Assembly (NCBI RefSeq): GCF_934295145.1
Contig: NZ_CAKRAS010000033.1
Location: 1-30,724, forward strand
DNA length: 30,724 bases
Direction of reading: 5' to 3'
From: an uncultured Eubacterium sp.
Lineage (GTDB): Bacteria; Bacillota; Clostridia; Lachnospirales; Lachnospiraceae
Below the pieces are notes generated by a model that searched no databases, was not told where the DNA came from, and saw only the letters and a program-made list of their open reading frames with translations. Shown here in pieces: positions 9,261-16,158 of this stretch. The position numbers and the translations under genes are program-made. Each line of letters opens with the position of its first letter. Position 1 is the stretch's first letter.

Positions 9261-10605
9261 TCTGGAAAAGCCTTGTTCTCCTGCTGAGGTTAGGGAACTT
9301 TTAGATCGAACGGAGAATGGCGGCGTGAAGAACAGCATTAAAAACTGTCTTACGGTATTCCGTCTGGATGAGGTGCTTCACCAAAGCATTTGCTACAATC
9401 TGTTTACAGAAAAAACGGATATTGTAAAGCCACTATGGTGGCATAAAAGAAGTCCGGTTCTGAATGAAACGGATGTAAATTATCTGATGCTTTATCTGGA
9501 AGAAAATTACGGATTTAGTGTGGAATCAAAAATTTCGAGGGCGATTTCAATCATTGCTGATAAAAACAAGTATCATCCGATTCAGGAAAAACTGAAAAGT
9601 CTGGTGTGGGATGGCGAGAATCGTATCGAAAATGCCTTGCTACATTTCCTTGGAGTGGAGAAGAATGAATATACCAGTACAGCGATGCAGCTGTTTATGT
9701 TGGGTGCCATTCACAGAATCTTTCGTCCAGGCTGCAAATTTGAAATGATGCTCTGTCTTGTAGGAGGCCAAGGAGCAGGCAAGTCCACGTTCTTCCGTTT
9801 TCTTGCATTAAAAGACGAATGGTTCACAGACGATCTGAAGAAGTTGGATGATGATAATGTATTTCGTAAAATGCAGGGGCATTGGATTGTGGAGATGTCG
9901 GAGATGATTGCTACGGCCAATGCCAAAAGCATTGAAGATATAAAATCGTTCCTCAGCCGTCAGAAGGAAACCTATAAAATTCCTTATGATAAGCAGCCGG
10001 ATGACAGACTTCGACAATGCGTGTTCGGTGGCACTTCCAATACTTTGGATTTTCTGCCACTTGACCGTACCGGAAACCGAAGATTTCTTCCTATTATGGT
10101 TTATCCAGAAAATGCAGAGGTACACATTATGGCAGACGAAAAAGCATCCAGAGCCTATATTGAACAAATGTGGGCAGAAGCTATGGTAATTTACCGAAGC
10201 AAAAAGTATAAGCTTTCCCTTTCAAAAGAAATGGAACAATATCTGAAAGAATTTCAGAAGCAGTTCATGCCGGAAGATACGAAAGCGGGCATGATTCAGG
10301 GATTCTTGGATGGTTACAATGGAAATATGGTCTGCTCCAAGATGCTTTATAAGGAAGCCTTGAATCATCCATTTGATGAGCCGAAGCAATGGGAAATACG
10401 TGAAATTAACGATATTATGAACAATTCCATTGTGGGATGGAAGCAGTTCACAAATCCAAGGCATTTTGCCGGATATGGCAGGCAAAAAGGCTGGGAGAGT
10501 GACAATCAGATCGTGGCAACTGGAAAAAATTCTTTGGACGGCTTTGTGGAACTGACGGAGGAAGAAGCCAAACAGATGGAGCTGCTTTTTGGAAATACAG
10601 GGTGA
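9196..10605 (+). CDS. VapE-family P-loop ATPase/replication helicase
   Basis: A 469-residue protein with Walker A GGQGAGKST at 190-198 and a Walker B-like HWIVEMSEM about 40 residues later, followed by a conserved FGGTSNTLDFLP and GNRRFLP stretch typical of virulence-associated E (VapE) proteins. The start is TTG at 9196 with AGGAGGTG 7 nt upstream, inside the end of the primase gene. The N-terminal 130 residues lack a primase domain, which is supplied by the upstream CHC2 protein. Role by family: superfamily 3-like ATPase acting in element or satellite replication. The name VapE reflects history and does not imply a virulence role here. A strong cruciform begins 21 nt after the stop codon. 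Confidence 0.85.
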   Translation: MNNEFQNLPAEKQKQALEVASDLEKPCSPAEVRELLDRTENGGVKNSIKNCLTVFRLDEVLHQSICYNLFTEKTDIVKPLWWHKRSPVLNETDVNYLMLYLEENYGFSVESKISRAISIIADKNKYHPIQEKLKSLVWDGENRIENALLHFLGVEKNEYTSTAMQLFMLGAIHRIFRPGCKFEMMLCLVGGQGAGKSTFFRFLALKDEWFTDDLKKLDDDNVFRKMQGHWIVEMSEMIATANAKSIEDIKSFLSRQKETYKIPYDKQPDDRLRQCVFGGTSNTLDFLPLDRTGNRRFLPIMVYPENAEVHIMADEKASRAYIEQMWAEAMVIYRSKKYKLSLSKEMEQYLKEFQKQFMPEDTKAGMIQGFLDGYNGNMVCSKMLYKEALNHPFDEPKQWEIREINDIMNNSIVGWKQFTNPRHFAGYGRQKGWESDNQIVATGKNSLDGFVELTEEEAKQMELLFGNTG

Positions 10606-10626
10606 ATTGTCAGTTAAAATGCTATC

Positions 10627-10700
10627 GGGTTGTCGATTTGGTTGCGTGGAAAAATCCTTATTTTGCAAGGGATTTTCTTCTCTGACAACCAAAACAACCC
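10627..10700 (+). repeat. large two-part inverted repeat (cruciform)
   Basis: The outer arms 10627-10644 and 10686-10700 pair over 15 bp (GGGTTGT with ACAACCC, then TTTGGTTG with CAACCAAA), leaving only a CGA bulge. Inside, AAAATCCTT (10651-10659) pairs with AAGGGATTTT (10667-10676) with one bulged base. No T-run follows, so it is a poor terminator. Its place right after the primase/VapE pair makes a replication origin or a regulatory structure plausible, but this is inference. Confidence 0.6.
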
Positions 10701-10827
10701 ATAATTATAAAAAGAATAGATTTAAAGTAACAGAGCTTTGTATTGGGATTTGACAGTTTGTTAAGGTCGGTTGCCGAACTTTGTTGTCATTTCTCTTTGC
10801 AAGGCTCTTTTATGGAGGTAAGCGAAA

Positions 10828-11058
10828 ATGAACGTGCGAAATGAAGTGAGATCACATCTTGTGTGCGAGGGCGTGACCATGCAGGATGTATTGGAAAAAT
10901 TGGAACAGCAGTATGGATGGAGCAGGAGCATTTCCAACTTGTCGGGGAAACTTCATCGAGAAACGCTGCGATATAAAGAAGCCGTAGAACTGGCAGATGT
11001 GTTGGGTTACGAGATTGTATGGAAAAAGAGGGGGGGGGTAAGTGCCTATGATGGATGA
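10828..11058 (+). CDS. small helix-turn-helix protein of integrative elements
   Basis: A 76-residue protein with a pattern typical of a lambda-repressor-like fold: VTMQDVLEKLEQQYGW, then SRSISNLSGKLHRETLRYKEAVELADVLGYEIVWKK split over a recognition helix and a closing helix. It resembles the small DUF6471-like/XRE-like proteins next to excisionase genes. TATGGAGG about 10 nt upstream gives a good ribosome binding site. A run of nine G (11030-11038) falls eight codons before the stop and also acts as the ribosome binding site of xis; the two genes overlap by 11 nt. Likely role is control of excision or mobilization genes. I did not recognise a closer functional homologue. Confidence 0.65.
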   Translation: MNVRNEVRSHLVCEGVTMQDVLEKLEQQYGWSRSISNLSGKLHRETLRYKEAVELADVLGYEIVWKKRGGVSAYDG

Positions 11059-11278
11059 ACAGAATCAAAATGTAGATAAGTATGATATTCCTGTCTGGAG
11101 AAAATACACTCTGAGTGTGCAGGAAGCGGCAAAATATTTTCATATTGGAGATAAGAAGCTGCGAAAACTGATTGACGAAAATCCGGATGCAGAGTTCATT
11201 CTGTGGAACGGCTCAAGACCTCAGATCAAGCGCAGAGTGTTTGAACAATATGTAGATGAAAAATTATCTGCCATATAA
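11048..11278 (+). CDS. xis: Tn916-type excisionase
   Basis: A 76-residue protein closely resembling Tn916 Xis: the order DIPVWRKYTLSVQEAAKYF, IGDKKLRKLIDENPDAEF, then NGSRPQIKRRVFE matches the winged-helix excisionase layout. ATG at 11048 is chosen because the G-run ending at 11038 lies 9 nt upstream. A GTG at 11042 would be too close to that run, and ATG at 11051 is possible. Role: it bends DNA at the element ends and steers the integrase toward excision. A terminator separates it from int, so the two recombination genes may be controlled separately. Confidence 0.85.
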   Translation: MMDEQNQNVDKYDIPVWRKYTLSVQEAAKYFHIGDKKLRKLIDENPDAEFILWNGSRPQIKRRVFEQYVDEKLSAI

Positions 11279-11303
11279 AAACGGCAAATACACGATAGAT
11301 TCG

Positions 11304-11349
11304 GAGCCAAGTTTATGATATTATAGGTATATCATAGCTTGGCTCTTTT
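11304..11349 (+). terminator. intrinsic terminator between xis and int
   Basis: GAGCCAAG (11304-11311) pairs with CTTGGCTC (11338-11345), and an inner arm TATGATAT (11314-11321) pairs with ATATCATA (11329-11336). TTTT follows. It lies 26 nt after the xis stop and 34 nt before the int start. Confidence 0.8.
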
Positions 11350-11383
11350 CTATGGCAGTTGGTTGATAGAAAGGAGAAACTGA

Positions 11384-12625
11384 ATGTCAGAAGTAAGACG
11401 AGACAATAAAGGTCGCAAGTTATTTAATGGAGAGAGCCAGCGCAAAGACGGGAAATATGAATACAAGTATCAGGATGCATGGGGCAAGAGAAAAACGGTG
11501 TACAGTTGGAAGCTCACACCGACTGACCGAGTTCCGGCAGGAAAACGTGATGATATTTCCCTGCGAGAAAAGATTAAGCAGATTCAAAAGGACTTGAACA
11601 GCAATATCACACCGGATGGCGGGAATTTCACAGTTCTGGAACTGGTGGAAAAGTATATTTCACAGAAAACTGGTGTCCGTCATAACACAAGGTCAAATTA
11701 CAACTTTGTGGTCAATGTGATTAAGAAAGAAGCCTTTGGTCAGAGGCGAATTGACAAGATTAAGGTGTCCGATGCTAAAGAATGGCTGATTAAGATGCAG
11801 CAGATTGATGGGCGAGGCTACAGTTCCATTCATACCATTCGTGGTGTAGTAAGACCTGCCTTTCAGATGGCGGTGGATGATGATTTGCTGGTAAAGAATC
11901 CTTTTGAGTTTCAGCTGAACACCGTTGTTGTGAATGATAGTGTCACAAGAGAAGCTATCACACGACAGCAGGAAAGAGATTTCTTGAAGTTTGTAAAGAA
12001 CGACAAGCATTTCTGTAAGCATTATGACGGTATCTATATTCTGTTTAAAACAGGACTTCGTATTTCTGAGTTTGTCGGGCTGACGAAGAAAAACCTTGAT
12101 TTTGAGAATAACAGAATCATCGTGGATCATCAGCTTCAGAGAACCAGAGATATGAAATATATTATTGAAGATACCAAGACAGAGAGTGGCGAACGTATGG
12201 TGCCGTTGACACCGGAAGTAAAGGAAGCGTTTCAACGTATTCTTGCCAACAGAAAGAATCCAAAGGTTGAGCCTATGGTAGATGGGTACAGCGGATTTTT
12301 GTACTTGGACAAGAATGGCAGACCGATGGTGGCACTTCACTGGGAGAAGTATTTTCAGCATATCCGTGAGAAGTACAACAAAATTTACAGGGTACAGATG
12401 CCGAAAGTTACTCCTCATGTTTGCAGACACACTTTCTGTTCCAATATGGCGAAGTCCGGAATGAATCCGAAAACACTTCAATATATCATGGGTCATAGTG
12501 ACATCAGCGTGACGCTGAACACCTATACGCATCTGAACTACGATGATGCAGAGGAAGAAATGCAGAAAGTAGTAGAAGCAACTTCTAAGAAATCGACAAC
12601 GCACCGTAAAAGGTGCGTGTCGTAA
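11384..12625 (+). CDS. int: Tn916-family tyrosine recombinase (integrase)
   Basis: A 413-residue integrase, about the length of Tn916 Int (405). The catalytic set is complete: R226 (TGLRISEF), K265 (TKTESGER), H345 and R348 (HVCRHT), H371 (MGHSDIS) and nucleophile Y381 (LNTYTH). The N-terminal 70 residues match the arm-binding domain (RRDNKGRKLFNGESQR, then YKYQDAWGKRKTVYSW) and a SAM-like core-binding domain follows at about 80-175. AAGGAG lies 7-10 nt before the ATG. The gene is the last of the element, reading toward the right junction, which is the classic layout of this family. Its stop codon is embedded in a hairpin (12594-12622), and arm-type repeats follow directly. Confidence 0.95.
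   Translation: MSEVRRDNKGRKLFNGESQRKDGKYEYKYQDAWGKRKTVYSWKLTPTDRVPAGKRDDISLREKIKQIQKDLNSNITPDGGNFTVLELVEKYISQKTGVRHNTRSNYNFVVNVIKKEAFGQRRIDKIKVSDAKEWLIKMQQIDGRGYSSIHTIRGVVRPAFQMAVDDDLLVKNPFEFQLNTVVVNDSVTREAITRQQERDFLKFVKNDKHFCKHYDGIYILFKTGLRISEFVGLTKKNLDFENNRIIVDHQLQRTRDMKYIIEDTKTESGERMVPLTPEVKEAFQRILANRKNPKVEPMVDGYSGFLYLDKNGRPMVALHWEKYFQHIREKYNKIYRVQMPKVTPHVCRHTFCSNMAKSGMNPKTLQYIMGHSDISVTLNTYTHLNYDDAEEEMQKVVEATSKKSTTHRKRCVS
12594..12622 (+). repeat. hairpin at the 3' end of int
   Basis: CGAC-A-ACGCACC (12594-12605) pairs with GGTGCGTGTCG (12612-12622) over 11 bp with one bulged A and a GTAAAA loop. No proper T-run follows. It covers the last codons of int and overlaps the first Int-arm-like repeat. 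Confidence 0.65.
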
Positions 12626-12656
12626 ATCTTTTGAATTTACGACAGAATTTACGACA
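12618..12656 (+). repeat. candidate Int arm-binding repeats at the right end
   Basis: GAATTTACGACA occurs twice in exact tandem at 12633-12644 and 12645-12656. The core ATTTACGACA also occurs inverted at 12618-12627 (TGTCGTAAAT), and a looser inverted copy is at 12718-12729. Tn916 integrase binds direct repeats inside the element ends with its N-terminal domain; position just inside the right end fits that role. Binding itself is inferred. Confidence 0.6.
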
Positions 12657-12739
12657 AATGATGGCAAAAACAAGCCAATATAAGCGTAGTTATACCAAGT
12701 TATGATTGTGGAGCCTCTGTCGTAGAAATGCCGAAGAGT

Positions 12740-12785
12740 GGCGTAAAATCAAGGAAAATCAGCATTTTCAAGGAGTTTTAAATAT
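12740..12785 (+). other. approximate right attachment junction (attR)
   Basis: The junction must lie between the int-end repeats and the phosphatase gene, whose ribosome binding site AAGGAG is at 12770-12775. A 6-bp inverted repeat with 4-nt spacer, GAAAAT-CAGC-ATTTTC (12754-12769), is the best candidate core crossover site. The exact boundary cannot be fixed because the left end is outside the window. Confidence 0.35.
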
Positions 12786-13253
12786 ATGATAAAAGTGCTT
12801 TTTATCTGCCACGGCAATATCTGTCGTTCCCCCATGGCAGAATTTGTAATGAAAGATTTAGTAAAAAAAGCTGGTCTTGCAGACCAGTTTGAAATCGCCT
12901 CTGCGGCAACTAGCAGAGAAGAAATCGGAAACCCGGTACACCGAGGAACTCGCAACAAATTAAAACAGTACGATATTTCTGTAGATGGTAAATATGCCGT
13001 TCAAATGACCAGTGCTGATTACCGTTATTATGATTACATTATTGCCATGGAACGATACAACTTACGCAATATGGAGCAATTTGTTCATGGTGATCCGGAT
13101 CACAAAGTGCATCTTTTACTGGATTTTACAGATCGCAAGGGCGATATTGCAGATCCGTGGTATACAGGAAATTTTGATGAAACGTATGATGATGTTTTAG
13201 AAGGATGTCAGGGTTTACTGGCGCATATCAGACGTGAGATCGCTTCCAACTAA
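12786..13253 (+). CDS. low molecular weight protein tyrosine phosphatase
   Basis: A 155-residue single-domain enzyme with the P-loop CHGNICRS at 8-15 (C8 nucleophile, R14 phosphate binding) directly at the N-terminus, and the general-acid loop DPWYTGNF with D123. Both motifs and the length are standard for the low molecular weight phosphatase family, which hydrolyses phosphotyrosine or, in some bacteria, phosphoarginine. It acts in the cytoplasm. No kinase or capsule gene is next to it. The integrative element is inserted just upstream, so its native promoter has probably been displaced or replaced by sequence at the element's right end. Confidence 0.92.
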   Translation: MIKVLFICHGNICRSPMAEFVMKDLVKKAGLADQFEIASAATSREEIGNPVHRGTRNKLKQYDISVDGKYAVQMTSADYRYYDYIIAMERYNLRNMEQFVHGDPDHKVHLLLDFTDRKGDIADPWYTGNFDETYDDVLEGCQGLLAHIRREIASN

Positions 13254-13303
13254 CTAATAGATGGTGAATGATGAATGACGAAATCAAGGGGAGGAAAGTC
13301 AGA

Positions 13304-13375
13304 ATGGCATTAAGTGATCAGGAAATAGATCAAACGCTGTATGCAGTGTATGTTACAGTACAGAAAAAGTGCTGA
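13304..13375 (+). CDS. possible 23-residue peptide or gene remnant
   Basis: ATG at 13304 with GGGGAGGAAAG 7 nt or so upstream opens a 23-residue frame (MALSDQEIDQTLYAVYVTVQ, then KKC) that stops 28 nt before a hairpin. The strong ribosome binding site is the only support. It could be a real small peptide or the surviving start of a decayed gene; the composition does not suggest a membrane peptide. Confidence 0.3.
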   Translation: MALSDQEIDQTLYAVYVTVQKKC

Positions 13376-13392
13376 GAACACTCTTGGTTAAA

Positions 13393-13448
13393 AGCAATAT
13401 GTACCTCAGATATTTCGAAAAAAGAAAACGTGATATCTGAGGTTTGCT
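13393..13448. terminator. hairpin between convergent genes, probable bidirectional terminator
   Basis: ACCTCAGATAT (13403-13413) pairs with ATATCTGAGGT (13433-13443). AGCAA (13393-13397) and TTGCT (13444-13448) extend the stem past a 5-nt bulge. It lies between the phosphatase side (plus strand) and the peptidase (minus strand). The flanking T-runs are weak in both directions. Confidence 0.5.
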
Positions 13449-13533
13449 ATTTTAGAGAGAGAAACCAGGGCATTTTTGTACAGAAAACTTTTTTTGAAAA
13501 AAAGGTACACTTTTCATATGTCCTGAATTGACT

Positions 13534-14697
13534 TTATAAAATGGTGTTTTTCACAAGCTGTTGATATACCTTTTCATCGCGTAAAATATCATCAATGGTA
13601 ACCCATTCATCTGGCTGGTGGGCTGCTTCGAGACAACCAGGACCATAGGACATACAGTTGCGGTTGTGGAGTTGCCCGGCAATGACGGCGGTATCCGTGT
13701 AACCAGTAAAACAGCTGATTTGAGGAACTTTACCGGTGACTTCCTGACAGGACATTTTCAAATTTGCCAGAAGAGGAGAATCCGAATTTTGTTCAATCGG
13801 TGGTCGGTTGCCGGTGATTTTATAAGTTGCAGAAATACCACTGACGGACTGCTCCGCGTGTTCAATGGCAGTTTCCACGATAGCATTTGTTTTTTCTGTA
13901 TTCAATGGCGGAACCAGACGCATGTCGATCCAGACTTTACAGTGATCCGGTACAACATAAGGACGATAACCGCCGGTGATCTGACCGAAAGTAACCGTGG
14001 AACTTCCCATGTCAGGATGAACGGGGGCATACAAAATCGCATGCCGGATCTCACAGATAATCTCAGACATTGCAGCAATGGCATCGGCACCTTTCCATGG
14101 CGTGCTTGCATGGGCAGTGTGCCCTTGTACGTCAATCTCATACCATGTGCGACCTTTGTGTGCCATCTGAATCTGCCCGTTGGTCGGTTCGGCATCAATC
14201 ACCCAGTCGTGATCTGTGATCCAACCAGATTGTATACATGCTTCGGAACCACGCATGAAATCTTCTTCGTCCATAGAACAGATTAGCTTTAATGTCTGTT
14301 TTGGTGTTTTGCCGGATGCTTTCAACATTTCTGCTGCATATTGAAACGCGGAAAGACAGCAGGCAAGACCGGATTTCATATCACAGGCGCCGCGACCATA
14401 TATTTTTCCATTTTTTTCGATGGCAGCAAAGGGTGGTAGCGTCCATCCATCGCCTACGACAACAGTATCCATGTGACAGATCATTACCAGTGCAGGAAGG
14501 GATGGATCACCGGTCAGCTCAGCCATGAGATTTGGGCGACCAGGAAGCACTTCCTGACGTGTTAATTGCACATTTGGATATGAAGCAAGTTGTGATGTGA
14601 TCCAGTCTGCCATTGTGTTTTCATAAGTACCAGGATCGGTGCTTTCAATTTGGATCATTTGCTTTGTCATTGTAACTGCGCGAGATGGTAGAGACAT
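13534..14697 (-). CDS. M20 family metallopeptidase/deacylase (ArgE/DapE-like)
   Basis: A 387-residue member of the M20 di-zinc hydrolase family. Metal and catalytic residues are visible: H75 and D77 in CHMDTV, D106 in GRGACDMKSG, and E144-E145 in SMDEEDF. The central part (about 185-300) is the usual dimerization insertion. Start ATG at 14697 follows AGGGGG on the minus strand. The family removes acyl groups from amino acids (acetylornithine, succinyl-diaminopimelate) or cleaves dipeptides. Substrate cannot be told from sequence, and no arginine or lysine biosynthesis gene is nearby, so I leave the symbol empty. It is transcribed alone. An AT-rich palindrome upstream may be an operator. Confidence 0.88.
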   Translation of the reverse strand: MSLPSRAVTMTKQMIQIESTDPGTYENTMADWITSQLASYPNVQLTRQEVLPGRPNLMAELTGDPSLPALVMICHMDTVVVGDGWTLPPFAAIEKNGKIYGRGACDMKSGLACCLSAFQYAAEMLKASGKTPKQTLKLICSMDEEDFMRGSEACIQSGWITDHDWVIDAEPTNGQIQMAHKGRTWYEIDVQGHTAHASTPWKGADAIAAMSEIICEIRHAILYAPVHPDMGSSTVTFGQITGGYRPYVVPDHCKVWIDMRLVPPLNTEKTNAIVETAIEHAEQSVSGISATYKITGNRPPIEQNSDSPLLANLKMSCQEVTGKVPQISCFTGYTDTAVIAGQLHNRNCMSYGPGCLEAAHQPDEWVTIDDILRDEKVYQQLVKNTIL

Positions 14698-14742
14698 TTA
14701 TAAAACCCCCTAAAAAATTATTTAAATCAAGTTTTGAATCTA

Positions 14743-14763
14743 TATATTAGGAATTCTAATATA
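14743..14763. promoter_or_regulatory. palindrome upstream of the M20 peptidase
   Basis: TATATTAG (14743-14750) and CTAATATA (14756-14763) form a perfect 8-bp inverted repeat around GAATT, 46 nt before the peptidase start. It sits where a promoter or operator is expected, but the whole stretch is very AT-rich, which raises the odds of chance. Confidence 0.35.
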
Positions 14764-14953
14764 AAATTAATTGAATTAGATTAAACGGTCTAAAACATAA
14801 ATTATTATAACACTCTTTATTGGTATGTGCTATCAATTTTTTTCTCTTAAAAAAACATATAGGATGACGAAAAAAGACTGGTGTGATAGAATGGTTGCAA
14901 ATGGAAAAAGATTTGCCAGAAAGTAATTATCTGGCAGAAATAAGATGATTTGG
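14764..14953. other. AT-rich intergenic stretch without a recognised gene
   Basis: Only very short open frames occur here, none with both a good ribosome binding site and useful length. Two small overlapping inverted repeats are present: GCAAAT/ATTTGC, and TGCCAGA/TCTGGCA (about 14,916-14,938). I see no feature to call. Confidence 0.5.
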
Positions 14954-15139
14954 GTGTCAAAACCCCCAAATTTTGATTACACGGATTGTTCCGTGCTTTG
15001 CACTCCCACAATCCTTCCCGCTATTCGCATATCGTGGGATAAAAATCCCACTTTTATGCTCATATCGGGGCGTGCCCCAAGGTCATTCATCCACCCTTGT
15101 GCAAGCACAGGTGGACTCAGACCTTTAGGCACTGTAATC
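14954..15139 (+). repeat. structured repeat family A, copy 1 (candidate pseudoknotted RNA)
   Basis: Copy 1 of a repeat shared with 15,934-16,109. Helices: A 14954-14961 with A' 15124-15132 (imperfect); B GATTACA 14975-14981 with B' TGTAATC 15133-15139; hairpin I 14983-14989/15008-15014 with inner GTGC/GCAC around TTT; domain II flanked by two CATATCG (15028, 15061) with GTGGGAT/ATCCCAC (15034-15051); domain III 15091-15114 (CCACC/GGTGG with GTGCAAGCAC inside). The order A, B, A', B' is a crossing topology. It ends 30 nt before the start of a small zinc-binding protein gene. It may be a cis-regulatory leader, a small RNA or a mobile repeat. Confidence 0.7.
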
Positions 15140-15169
15140 GTAAGATATTAAGAATAGAGGTTGGATGGA

Positions 15170-15439
15170 ATGTATTATGTACCTGATGGCACAGAAATGT
15201 GCGGATTTTATGAATGTGAAGAATGTGCAAACAGATTTTTATCGCTGAAAATCGGTCCAAAACTTGTGTGCCCGTATTGTGGAGAAGAACCGGATATGGA
15301 GATCGGACCGGATGAAGAAATGCCGGTGGCAAAAGAGACAGCAAAACTTCTGGAAGTAGTAGAAGGTGCGGAAAATGTGGAGCGTATGGATGCATTACTT
15401 TCTCTGGCAGTAACTGGTGGTGACTATGACTGGATCTAA
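15170..15439 (+). CDS. small zinc-ribbon-like protein, unknown function
   Basis: An 89-residue protein. Two Cys pairs, CEEC near residue 17 and CPYC near 38, should bind one zinc (rubredoxin- or zinc-ribbon-like knuckles); the C-terminal half is acidic and helical. I take ATG at 15170, with GAGG at 15157-15160 nine nt upstream; an in-frame TTG at 15161 touches the GAGG and is unlikely. The structured repeat lies just upstream. I do not recognise a named family. DNA, RNA or protein binding are all possible, and rubredoxin-type electron transfer is less likely given the spacing and the acidic tail. Confidence 0.7.
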   Translation: MYYVPDGTEMCGFYECEECANRFLSLKIGPKLVCPYCGEEPDMEIGPDEEMPVAKETAKLLEVVEGAENVERMDALLSLAVTGGDYDWI

Positions 15440-15454
15440 ATTGTTTTGTTCAAA

Positions 15455-15482
15455 TTTGTAATAAACAAAAGTACGGCATAAT
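15455..15482 (+). promoter_or_regulatory. possible promoter of the zinc-ribbon gene at 15530
   Basis: TTTGTA (15455-15460), a 16-nt spacer and CATAAT (15477-15482). The -10 is five of six to consensus and the -35 is weak. Position, 48 nt before the start codon, is suitable. Confidence 0.35.
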
Positions 15483-15529
15483 GATAAAATATCGGACTAA
15501 ATTAACAAGAGCAACAGGAGAACAGAAAA

Positions 15530-15913
15530 ATGTTTTTTATGATGGGAATCACAGATGGAAGAAAAAATCTGGATTATAACCAGACAGAAATCTGTGGCGT
15601 GTGTGGACGATACGGACGTTTTCAAGTGTTTATGACATACACCGTATTGTCGCTGTTTTTTATCCCGTGTTTCAAATGGAACAGGCACTATTATGTGCAG
15701 ACCAGTTGTTGTAACACATTGTATGAACTGGATAGGGAGATTGGTCGAAGAATTGAGCGCGGTGAAGATGTGCGGATCTTGCCGGAACATTTGCAAAAAG
15801 TTGGAAATGGTAGAGCAGGGTATCGTTATGGTGGTTATAAATGTTGCGCGAATTGTGGGTATGAGACCACCGAAGATTTTGTGTTCTGTCCAAAATGTGG
15901 CACGAGATTATGA
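15530..15913 (+). CDS. zinc-ribbon protein with a hydrophobic segment
   Basis: A 127-residue protein with Cys pairs CGVC (about 22-25) and then a CC (about 60), around a hydrophobic stretch VFMTYTVLSLFFIPCF, and a second ribbon at the C-terminus (CANCGYETTEDFVFCPKCGTRL). This matches the zinc_ribbon_15-like layout, where the hydrophobic FIP segment belongs to the fold rather than being a sure membrane helix. CAGGAG about 10 nt before ATG supports the start. Function is unknown. It lies between the two copies of repeat family A and 90 nt after another Cys-pair protein, with no shared operon features that explain the grouping. Confidence 0.75.
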   Translation: MFFMMGITDGRKNLDYNQTEICGVCGRYGRFQVFMTYTVLSLFFIPCFKWNRHYYVQTSCCNTLYELDREIGRRIERGEDVRILPEHLQKVGNGRAGYRYGGYKCCANCGYETTEDFVFCPKCGTRL

Positions 15914-15933
15914 TACTTTAATTATATGAGGCT

Positions 15934-16109
15934 GGGTCAAAAGATGCCATACGAATTGTTCCGTACTTCGTACTCCCGCAATTCTACCCAATATTCGCAT
16001 ATCGTGAAGCTGACGATCTACTTTTATGCCCATATCGGGGCGGGTCATTAAGCAATAAAACCACTCCGGTGCAAGCACATCGTGGTTTCAGGCTTTTGAC
16101 CCTGGCATC
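15934..16109 (+). repeat. structured repeat family A, copy 2 (candidate pseudoknotted RNA)
   Basis: Copy 2, colinear with 14,954-15,139. Helices: A GGGTCAAAAG 15934-15943 with A' CTTTTGACCC 16093-16102 (10 bp, perfect); B GATGCCA 15943-15949 with B' TGGCATC 16103-16109; hairpin I 15953-15959/15978-15984 with inner GTAC/GTAC around TTC; two CATATCG at 15998 and 16031 at the same 33-nt spacing as copy 1; domain III 16061-16085 with GTGCAAGCAC. It starts 20 nt after a stop codon and ends 49 nt before the next gene. Helices B and I differ from copy 1 by paired changes. Confidence 0.7.
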
Positions 16110-16158
16110 ATTATATCAGATATATGATTTTATAAGCGGTATTAAGGAGTGCATTTGT

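Noticed and set aside
11030..11278. Programmed frameshift fusing the small HTH protein to Xis through the G tract
   Set aside because: The xis frame has a TAA at 11039-11041, immediately after the G run, so no shift at the tract can produce a fusion.
11693..12673. Minus-strand open frame opposite the integrase
   Set aside because: It overlaps a complete catalytic integrase on the other strand and shows no recognisable domain.
14954..16109. CRISPR array or IS605-type guide RNA as explanation for the repeated structures
   Set aside because: There are only two copies nearly 1 kb apart, no regular spacers, and no cas, TnpB or IsrB gene in the window.
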